From the NCBI GenBank assembly GCA_949289005.1, contig CASEMQ010000062.1:1-56913 (forward strand): 56,913 bases of DNA, given 5' to 3'. The notes beneath the pieces were generated by a model that did no database searches, was not told where the DNA came from, and saw only the letters and a program-made list of their open reading frames with translations. Positions within the stretch are counted from its first letter, which is position 1; the number at the start of each line of letters is the position of its first letter. Source of the stretch: an uncultured Lentisphaeraceae bacterium. GTDB taxonomy: Bacteria > Verrucomicrobiota > Kiritimatiellia > RFP12 > DVOR01. The position numbers and the translations under genes are program-made. Of the stretch, positions 50,859 through 56,913 are shown piece by piece.

Positions 50859-53800
50859 ATGACACAGAACGATACCGTCACCGTCACGCGCGCGCCGCTG
50901 CGCCTGCCCACCTATCCCGTGGGCGAGCCGGAGCGCAACCCGCTTTTCTTTGAGAAACGCGTCTATCAGGGCTCTTGCGGCAAGGTTTATCCCGTGCCGT
51001 TCGTGGACAAGGTGGGCGACCGTGCCCGCAAGCGCGCGTATGACGCGGTGACGCTGGAGAACGCGTGGGTGCGCGTGACGGTGCTGCCGGAGCTGGGCGG
51101 GCGCATCTACCTGGGGCAGGACAAGGCGAACCATGATTACGACTTTTTCTACCGCAACGACGTGATCAAGCCCGCGCTCGTGGGCTTGGCCGGGCCGTGG
51201 GTCTCGGGCGGGGTGGAGTTCAATTGGCCCCAGCACCACCGCCCGGGCACCTTCATGCCCACGGATGTCTTCATCGAGCGCGGCGAGGACGGCTCGGCCA
51301 CGGTGTGGATGTCGGAGCACGACCCGCTGAACCGCCTGCGCGGCACGCATGGCGTCTGCCTGCGCCCCGGCTCGGCGGCCATCGAGCTCAAGGTGCGCCT
51401 GGCCAATCGCACGGAGCGGACGCAGACCTTCCTCTGGTGGGCCAACGTCGCCGCGCGCGTCCATGACCGCTACGAGAGTTTCTTCCCGGAGGACGTGCAC
51501 TATGTGGCCGACCACGCCGTGCGCGCGATGACCGACTTCCCGCTGGCGCATGGCCGTTACTACGGCGTGGACTACGGCGCGCGCAGGGGGCGCAACGACC
51601 TGCGCCGCTATCGCGACATCCCCGTGCCCACCAGCTATATGGTCTGCCGCACCGACTTTGACTTCTTCGGCGGCTACGACCACGACGCCGGCGGCGGCTT
51701 CGTCCACGTGGCCGACCGTTTCATCGCCCCCGGCAAAAAGCAATGGACCTGGGGCAACCACGCCTTCGGCCACGCGTGGGACCGCGAGCTGACCGACGCC
51801 AACGGCCCCTACGTGGAGCTCATGGCCGGCGTCTACACCGACAACCAGCCGGACTTCACCTATCTGCGCCCCTACGAGACGCGCACCTTCTCCCAATTCT
51901 GGTGGCCCTACCAGGCGCTCGGCCCCGTGCAGAACGCCAACCGCCGCGCCGCGCTCCGCTTCGTCCGCGCAAAAGGCAAGCTGGAGGTGGGCGCGGCCGT
52001 GCCCGAGGCCCTCCACGGCGCGCGGCTGACCCTCTGGCAGGCGGGCAAGCCCATCTATCGCCTGACGCTCAACCTCGACCCCGGCACACCGTGGCGCGAC
52101 ACCTTCAGCCTCGCCGCCGATGCCGTGTCGCTGGAGGATGCCGCCGGCCGCACCGTCCTCGCCTACACGCCCCCGCCCGCGAAGGAGACCGCCCCCCGCC
52201 GCGCCGTGGCCACCGAGCCGCCCGCGCCCGAGGCCATCGCCTCCGCCGACGAGCTCTTCCTCACCGCCGAGCACCTCGAGCAGAACCGCCACCCCACCCG
52301 CGCCCCGGAGGCCTATCTGGAGGAACTGCTCCGCCGCGACCCCGGCGACGCCCGCGCCAACATCATGATGGGCCGCCGCCTCTACGCGCGGGGTTGCTTC
52401 CCGCAGGCCGCCGAGCACCTTGACCGCGCCATCGCGCGCCTCACCTTCCGCCATCCCAACCCCTGCACCGGCGAGGCGCACTACTACCTCGGCCTCGTCC
52501 GCTTCCGGCAGGAACGCGAGGCCGAGGCCTACGCAGCCTTCCACAAGGCCGTCTGGGACGCCGCCTGGTGCGCACCCGCCTACTATGCGCTCGCCTGCAT
52601 CGACCTCCGCCGCGGCGACGCCGAGAAAGCCCTCGCCCACTGCGACGCTTCCCTCGACGCCGACCGTCGCAACGGCAAGGCCATCACCCTCCGGGCCATC
52701 GCCCTTCGCGCCTTGGGCCACGAGGCCGAGGCCGAGGGCTCCCTCCGCGCGCATCTCGCCGAGGACCCGCTCGACCATTGGGCGCGCTGGGAGGCCGGCG
52801 ACCGCGCGGGCTTCCTCGCCATCACCCGCAACGATGCCCAGACCGCCCTCGACGTGGCCTACGACTATGCCGAGGCCGGCGCCTATGCCGCCGCCATCGA
52901 CCTCCTGTGCGCCCACCTCAAGGCGCCCATCCCCGATTGCCCCGTGCCCAATCCGCTCGCGCACACGCCCCTCGCGCGCTATGCCCTGGCCTGGCTCCGC
53001 GAGCGTCAGCTTCCCGGCTCCGGCGCGGCCGACCTGGCCCTCGCCCGCCGCGCCTCGCCCGATTGGTTCTTCCCCTCGCGCCTCTGGGACATGGCCGTCC
53101 TCCGCTGGGCCTACTACCGCCCCGGCGACGACCGCAACGCCGCCTACGGCCTCGGCAACCTCTACTACGACCGCGGCCGCCGCGAGGAAGCCATGTCCTG
53201 CTGGGAGGCCGCCGCCAAGGCCGACCCCGCCTTCCCCACCGCCTTGCGCAACCTCGGCCTCGCCACCTGGAACGTCCGGGGCGACGGCGATGCCGCGCTC
53301 CGCTGGTATCGCAAGGCCATGAAGGCCGCCCCCGAGGATGCCCGCATCGCCGTGGAATACGACCAGCTCTGCGAAAAGGCCGGCGTGCCGGCGGCCAAGC
53401 GCCTCACCTTCCTCCTGCGCCATCGCGCCCTCGTCACCGGCCGCGACGATGGCGCCGTCCGCCTCGCCACCCTCCTCAACGCCGCCGACCGCCCGCAGGA
53501 AGCGCTCGACCTCATCCTCGCGCGCCGCTTCCATCCCTGGGAAGGCGGCGAGGGCAAGGTGCTCCGCCAATACACCGAGGCCCACCTCATCCTCGGCCGC
53601 CGCGCCCTGGCCGCCGGCGACGCCAAGGCCGCGCTCCGCCACGCCACGCTCGCCTTCGACACGCCCGCCGGCCTCGGCGAGGCCTACCACCCCCTCCAGG
53701 CCAAGGCAGACGTCCTCTTCCTCAAGGGCGGGGCGCTCCGCGCCCTCGGCCGAGAGGCGGATGCCCGCGCCGCCTTCCGCGAGGCCGCCGACGAGGAGGG

Positions 53801-54125
53801 CGACTTTGTCTCCATGGCCGTGGCCGAGCACTCCCCGCTCTCTTATTGGCGGGGGCGTGCCTTGGCCGCCTTGGGCGAGGTCGAGGCCGCCCGCGCGCTC
53901 TTCGCTTCCATGCGCCGCTATGCCGAGATGCGCCTGGGCACCCCCGCGAAGATCGACTATTTCGCCACCTCCCTCCCCCGCCTCCTCGTCTTCGACGAGG
54001 ATCTCGAGGCCGCGAAGAACGCCGAGGCGCGCGAGCTCATCGCCCTCGCCGATGCGGGCGAACGCGGCCTGAGCGACGCGGGCGAACGCGGCTGCACGCA
54101 CGTCGTCGCCTGCGCCCACGCCTGA
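50859..54125 (+). CDS. DUF5107 domain and TPR-repeat protein
   Basis: A 1088-aa protein without signal peptide. Residues about 20-330 match the DUF5107 pattern, which resembles the galactose-mutarotase-like fold: WVRVTVLPELGGRIYLGQDK, GVEFNWPQHHRPGTFMPTDV, KQWTWGNHAFGHAWDRELTD. From about 455 to the end it is TPR after TPR (AYLEELLRRDPGDARANIMM, AAWCAPAYYALACIDLRRGD). Such proteins occur next to sugar porters in several phyla. GAGGAG lies 7 nt before ATG 50859. The AraC-porter-DUF5107 order suggests intracellular handling of the imported sugar or glycoside; enzymatic activity is not evident from sequence alone. Confidence 0.88.
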   Translation: MTQNDTVTVTRAPLRLPTYPVGEPERNPLFFEKRVYQGSCGKVYPVPFVDKVGDRARKRAYDAVTLENAWVRVTVLPELGGRIYLGQDKANHDYDFFYRNDVIKPALVGLAGPWVSGGVEFNWPQHHRPGTFMPTDVFIERGEDGSATVWMSEHDPLNRLRGTHGVCLRPGSAAIELKVRLANRTERTQTFLWWANVAARVHDRYESFFPEDVHYVADHAVRAMTDFPLAHGRYYGVDYGARRGRNDLRRYRDIPVPTSYMVCRTDFDFFGGYDHDAGGGFVHVADRFIAPGKKQWTWGNHAFGHAWDRELTDANGPYVELMAGVYTDNQPDFTYLRPYETRTFSQFWWPYQALGPVQNANRRAALRFVRAKGKLEVGAAVPEALHGARLTLWQAGKPIYRLTLNLDPGTPWRDTFSLAADAVSLEDAAGRTVLAYTPPPAKETAPRRAVATEPPAPEAIASADELFLTAEHLEQNRHPTRAPEAYLEELLRRDPGDARANIMMGRRLYARGCFPQAAEHLDRAIARLTFRHPNPCTGEAHYYLGLVRFRQEREAEAYAAFHKAVWDAAWCAPAYYALACIDLRRGDAEKALAHCDASLDADRRNGKAITLRAIALRALGHEAEAEGSLRAHLAEDPLDHWARWEAGDRAGFLAITRNDAQTALDVAYDYAEAGAYAAAIDLLCAHLKAPIPDCPVPNPLAHTPLARYALAWLRERQLPGSGAADLALARRASPDWFFPSRLWDMAVLRWAYYRPGDDRNAAYGLGNLYYDRGRREEAMSCWEAAAKADPAFPTALRNLGLATWNVRGDGDAALRWYRKAMKAAPEDARIAVEYDQLCEKAGVPAAKRLTFLLRHRALVTGRDDGAVRLATLLNAADRPQEALDLILARRFHPWEGGEGKVLRQYTEAHLILGRRALAAGDAKAALRHATLAFDTPAGLGEAYHPLQAKADVLFLKGGALRALGREADARAAFREAADEEGDFVSMAVAEHSPLSYWRGRALAALGEVEAARALFASMRRYAEMRLGTPAKIDYFATSLPRLLVFDEDLEAAKNAEARELIALADAGERGLSDAGERGCTHVVACAHA

Positions 54126-54145
54126 CGCCCACGCCCGAAGGCGCC

Positions 54146-54187
54146 GCAAAAAAGCCCCCGAGCCCTACGGCCCGGGGGCTTTTTTGC
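54146..54187. terminator. Bidirectional intrinsic terminator, 15-bp arms
   Basis: 54146-54160 pairs exactly with 54173-54187, with a short inner GCC/GGC extension. Each arm has six A or T beside a GCCCCCG core. It separates the convergent DUF5107 (+) and leuCD (-) genes. Confidence 0.9.
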
Positions 54188-54201
54188 GCCATCGGCAACG
54201 G

Positions 54202-56139
54202 TCAGTCGGCGGTGCCGGCCATGCCCGTCTTGCGGGCGTAGGCGAAGAGGCCGCCGGCGGCGATGACCGGGGCGACGGTGTCGGCGGCGGCAAGGGGGAA
54301 GACCTTGCCGTCGGCGAGGCGGGTGAGGGTGCCGGCCGCGAGGTCAAGCGTGGCCTCGTCGCCGGTCTTGAAGGCTTCCCGGAGGCTTTCGGCGGTCTCG
54401 AGGGGATAGACCTCGCCGGAGGCGACGGCGTTGCGGAAGAAGATGCGCGCGTAGCTCTCGGCGACGACGGCCTTGCAGCCCGCCGCGCCGATGGCGATGG
54501 GTGCGTGCTCGCGGGAGGAGCCGCACCCGAAGTTCTTGCCGGCGACGACGATGGCATAGGGTGTGGTGCCGTCGGGGTTGGAGGCGAAGACGGGATAGCT
54601 GTCGGGGAGGCCGGCGAAGGCGTGGGAGCCCAGCTTGCGGTATTCCTCGGGGATGGTGGGCACCAGGTTCAAATACATCGTGGGGATGATGAGGTCGGTG
54701 TCGATGTTGTCGCCCAAGACGTAGACCTTGCCGGTGACCTTGAGGTCAATGGCCGGGCCGGCGGACTGCGCGGCGGCGGGGGCCTCGGGGTGGCCGTGGG
54801 TGACGGCGGGGGCGACGCGCGGGGGCTCGGGGCGGTCGATGCCCAGGATGGCCCACGGGCTCTCGATGTGGCCGGCGATGGCGGTGGCCGCGGCGGTGGC
54901 GGGGGAGGCCAGGTAAATCGGCGCCGTCTTCGAGCCCATGCGGCCGATGAAGTTGCGGTTGGTGGTGGAAACGACGACCTCGTTGCCCTTGGTGCGCGCG
55001 TAGGTGTCCACCGGGCCGCCGAGGCACGCGCCGCAGCTGGGGCGCTGGATAGGCTCGCAGCCGGCGTTCACGAAGATCTGCTCAAGCGTCTCGCCGTCGA
55101 TGGTGAGCGTGGTGAGGTCGCGCATCACCCGGCAGGTGGCAGGCACCAGGCAGGTGCGGATGGCGACCTTGCGGCCCTTGAGCACCTTGGCGGCCCAGAG
55201 GAAGTCCTCCGTCTTGCCGCCCGTGCACGAGCCGATGTAGACCTGGTCCACCTTCACGTCGCGGCAGGCGCTCGCGGGGGCATAGTTGCCCGGCAGGTGC
55301 GGCTTGGCCACGCACGGCACAAAGGTCGAGACGTCGTAGACATACGTGGCCAGCACCGGCGCATCCGGGTCGCCGAGGACGACCGGCACATCCTGCTCGC
55401 CGGAATGTTCGCGGACGTAGGCGATGGTCTTGGCATCGGGCGGGACGATGCCGCTCTTGGCGCCGGCCTCGACGGCCATGTTGCAGAGCGTCATGCGCTC
55501 CTCCACGCCCATCGCGGCGATGGCCTCGCCCGTGAACTCCATCGCGCAATAGGTGGCGCCGTCCACCCCGATGTCGCCGATGATCCGCAGGATGACGTCC
55601 TTGGCCGTGACGAAGGGCGGGAGCGTGCCGTTGAGCACGAAACGCAGCGTATGCGGCACCTTGACGAGCAGTTTGCCCGTGCCCATCACAAAACCCGCGT
55701 CCGTGTTGCCGATGCCGGTGGCAAAGGCGCCGAGCGCGCCATGCGTGCACGTGTGCGAATCCGTGCCGAAGATGACCTGCCCGGGCTTGACGTGCCCCTT
55801 CTCGGGAAGCCCCACGTGGCAGACGCCGACGTAGTTGGGCGTGCCCGGGTCATAGAAATGCGGGAGCCCCTGCTCCTTGACGAAGGCCCGGTCGATGGCG
55901 ATGTTGCGGTGCGCCTTCTCGTCCTTCGTGTGGATGTAATGGTCGGGCATGATGACAATACCCTCGCGGTCGAAGACCTTGGCCCGCTCGCCGAACTCGC
56001 GCTTGAAAACGCCGATGGTTCCCGGCCCGCACACATCGTGCGTCAGCAAAACGTCGGCCTTGACCCAAACGCTCTCTCCGGGCACCACCTTGTCCTTGCC
56101 GGCGGCACGCGCCAAAATCTTCTCGGTAATCGTCATCAT
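54202..56139 (-). CDS. Fused 3-isopropylmalate dehydratase (LeuC-LeuD, homoaconitase family)
   Basis: Isomerises 2- to 3-isopropylmalate in leucine synthesis (or homoaconitate; the family overlaps). 645 aa. Residues 1-433 are the large subunit: GTDSHTCTHGALGAFATGIG, and 4Fe-4S ligands Cys305 (YIGSCTGGKTEDF), Cys369 and Cys372 (QRPSCGACLGGP). A Pro/Ala linker (about 436-463) joins the small-subunit swivel domain: VLGDNIDTDLIIPTMYL and NFGCGSSREHAPIAI. The two subunits are separate genes in most bacteria. AGAGGA is 8 nt before ATG 56139; the second ATG (56136) is also possible. Monocistronic. Confidence 0.92.
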   Translation of the reverse strand: MMTITEKILARAAGKDKVVPGESVWVKADVLLTHDVCGPGTIGVFKREFGERAKVFDREGIVIMPDHYIHTKDEKAHRNIAIDRAFVKEQGLPHFYDPGTPNYVGVCHVGLPEKGHVKPGQVIFGTDSHTCTHGALGAFATGIGNTDAGFVMGTGKLLVKVPHTLRFVLNGTLPPFVTAKDVILRIIGDIGVDGATYCAMEFTGEAIAAMGVEERMTLCNMAVEAGAKSGIVPPDAKTIAYVREHSGEQDVPVVLGDPDAPVLATYVYDVSTFVPCVAKPHLPGNYAPASACRDVKVDQVYIGSCTGGKTEDFLWAAKVLKGRKVAIRTCLVPATCRVMRDLTTLTIDGETLEQIFVNAGCEPIQRPSCGACLGGPVDTYARTKGNEVVVSTTNRNFIGRMGSKTAPIYLASPATAAATAIAGHIESPWAILGIDRPEPPRVAPAVTHGHPEAPAAAQSAGPAIDLKVTGKVYVLGDNIDTDLIIPTMYLNLVPTIPEEYRKLGSHAFAGLPDSYPVFASNPDGTTPYAIVVAGKNFGCGSSREHAPIAIGAAGCKAVVAESYARIFFRNAVASGEVYPLETAESLREAFKTGDEATLDLAAGTLTRLADGKVFPLAAADTVAPVIAAGGLFAYARKTGMAGTAD

Positions 56140-56169
56140 AACCGTGTTCCTCTCGAATGGTTGCCCCGC

Positions 56170-56178
56170 ATTATAGCA
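56170..56178 (-). promoter_or_regulatory. Extended -10 (TGC-TATAAT) of the leuCD gene
   Basis: Minus-strand CATTTGC then TATAAT (56175-56170), about 30 nt before ATG 56139. A 38-bp palindrome abuts and partly overlaps it. Confidence 0.75.
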
Positions 56179-56213
56179 AATGGCCGATTGGCACGTGCCA
56201 ATCGGCCATTTGC
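56176..56213. promoter_or_regulatory. Perfect 38-bp palindrome at the leuCD promoter, candidate operator
   Basis: Each 19-nt half is GCAAATGGCCGATTGGCAC or its exact complement, with no loop. It covers the spacer and TGC of the leuCD extended -10, so a bound dimer would block RNA polymerase. No T-tract follows, so it is not a terminator. Confidence 0.7.
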
Positions 56214-56307
56214 CATACGGGCGAACCAAACGGCTCGACCCCACCGCCGCCCCGCAGGGGCGCCCTGTTTTCTGTTTTCTGTTCTCTGTCCACTCATTTG
56301 CTATACT
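56206..56307 (+). repeat. Dispersed promoter-bearing intergenic repeat, copy C
   Basis: About 102 bp, collinear with the complement of copy A: CCATTTGCCATACGGG, CCCCGCAGGGGC, CCCTGTTTTCTG, TCTGTTCTCTG and CACTCATTTGCTATACT. Its promoter end drives the lipoprotein gene; its other end merges with the 38-bp palindrome. Confidence 0.8.
56299..56307 (+). promoter_or_regulatory. Extended -10 (TGC-TATACT) 9 nt before lipoprotein ATG
   Basis: TGC at 56299-56301 and TATACT at 56302-56307; ATG 56317. The 5' untranslated region would be only a few bases. Confidence 0.65.
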
Positions 56308-56316
56308 GACTCCGTT

Positions 56317-56913
56317 ATGCGGAAGCGGAAGGCATGGCGGTTTGTTGCGGGCGTGGCGGCGATGGCCATGCTCTCGGGGTGCCTTTCGGTGAAGGAACGG
56401 CTGGACGAGCAGTCCGCGCGGGTGGCCGTGGGGGATTACGCGGGGGCTTACGCCAAGGCCGCGGACGAGGCGGCCGACGGCGGCGTGGACGGGACTTTCT
56501 GGGCGTCGGAGGCGGGGGCGTTGGCGTTGATGGCGGGCGATCCGGCAGGCGCGGCGACGCACCTTGACGCGGCGGACAATGGCTTCAACGACGTGGCGCG
56601 GCGCATTGTCGGCGCGGGCGCGGCGGATCAGGCGAAGGCCATCGCCGTGAGCGACTGCCTGTTGCCCTACGCGCCGGAGGGGCAGGAACGCGTCTTCGCC
56701 AACCTCTACAAGGCGCTTGCCTATGGCGCGCAGGGGCGGCCGGAGGCGATGCGCGTGGAGCTGAACCGCGCGCGGCACCGTCAGCAGGAGTGGTTCTGGC
56801 GCTGTTCGGAGGCTATCGCGGAGGCCGGGGACACGGCGGGGCTGGATGCCGCCCGGGCCAAGGCCGCCACCCAGGCCGCCGCGGCGGCGGCCGGTGCCGC
56901 GCCCGAGCGTCTG
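56317..56913 (+). CDS. Lipoprotein with helical repeats, COG3014-like (partial, cut by window end)
   Basis: The first 199 codons of a gene that runs off the window. The N-terminus is a lipoprotein signal: RKRKAWRFVAGVAAMAMLSG with the lipobox LSGC, lipidated Cys at about residue 22. The residue after Cys is Leu, not the Asp inner-membrane retention signal, so outer-membrane sorting is allowed. The mature part is Ala-rich and helical; QERVFANLYKALAYGAQGRP then EAMRVELNRARHRQQEWFW resembles COG3014-type conserved lipoproteins. No Shine-Dalgarno is seen, in line with the very short leader. Divergent from leuCD. Confidence 0.78.
   Translation, partial: MRKRKAWRFVAGVAAMAMLSGCLSVKERLDEQSARVAVGDYAGAYAKAADEAADGGVDGTFWASEAGALALMAGDPAGAATHLDAADNGFNDVARRIVGAGAADQAKAIAVSDCLLPYAPEGQERVFANLYKALAYGAQGRPEAMRVELNRARHRQQEWFWRCSEAIAEAGDTAGLDAARAKAATQAAAAAAGAAPERL

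Noticed and set aside
50685..54149. A 1154-codon minus-strand open frame opposite the DUF5107 gene
   Set aside because: Ala/Gly/Val/Glu/His-rich mirror of the real plus-strand gene, with no recognisable domain.

Overview
The window reads as a contiguous piece of a high-GC Gram-negative chromosome. LpxA, an LptF/G-type permease, an OmpA-type protein, LspA, a lipobox protein, MraY and capsule/LPS-type glycosyltransferases together indicate an outer membrane, peptidoglycan and lipoproteins. The combination of GQxxxE pseudopilin-like genes, giant membrane-TPR proteins, a DUF5107-TPR protein and secreted proteins of no known family suggests the PVC superphylum, possibly Kiritimatiellota/Verrucomicrobiota. 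That placement is inference; no rRNA or marker tree was available. I saw no rRNA, tRNA, CRISPR array, transposase or phage gene.

Layout. (1) 1-568: non-coding left edge with two hairpins and a direct repeat. (2) 569-6037: a surface-polysaccharide cluster (GT10-like, GT8, GT2 and another GT-A-like transferase) with two paralogous DUF1796 putative cysteine peptidases; clearly less GC-rich than the rest. (3) 6153-9276: OmpA, LptF/G and LpxA, an envelope block. (4) 9399-12881: a membrane-TPR giant. (5) 13289-19572: a complete F-type ATP synthase operon (a-c-b-delta-alpha-gamma-beta-epsilon, leftward) with a textbook promoter and terminator. (6) 19936-24000: MutY, nitroreductase, PheS, NAD kinase and YhcH, leftward. 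(7) 24197-29471: secreted unknown, metallophosphoesterase and ComM as an overlapping operon, then an EamA exporter. (8) 29514-32076: C10 peptidase and MBL hydrolase, leftward. (9) 32338-41177: MurU-AmgK fusion, second membrane-TPR protein, QueA and ManC; then Asd and YchJ; then a NUDIX hydrolase. (10) 41205-44535: MraY-LspA-MiaA-RadC tightly overlapped operon. (11) 44727-47011: four-gene pseudopilin-like cluster. (12) 47151-48383: polysaccharide pyruvyl transferase. (13) 48497-54125: divergent AraC regulator / sugar porter + DUF5107-TPR protein. (14) 54202-56139: LeuC-LeuD fusion, and a divergent lipoprotein cut by the window end.

The most interesting non-gene signal is regulatory. Nearly every promoter I can place has an extended -10 of the form TGN-TANNNT. 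At five genes this box lies exactly 6 nt before the ATG, implying leaderless mRNAs. Four intergenic regions share a dispersed repeat whose conserved end is this promoter core. The most unusual proteins are the LeuCD fusion, the MurU-AmgK fusion with a His-rich insert, an epsilon subunit lacking its C-terminal domain, a C10 peptidase without a propeptide, and the DUF1796 pair inside the glycosyltransferase cluster.
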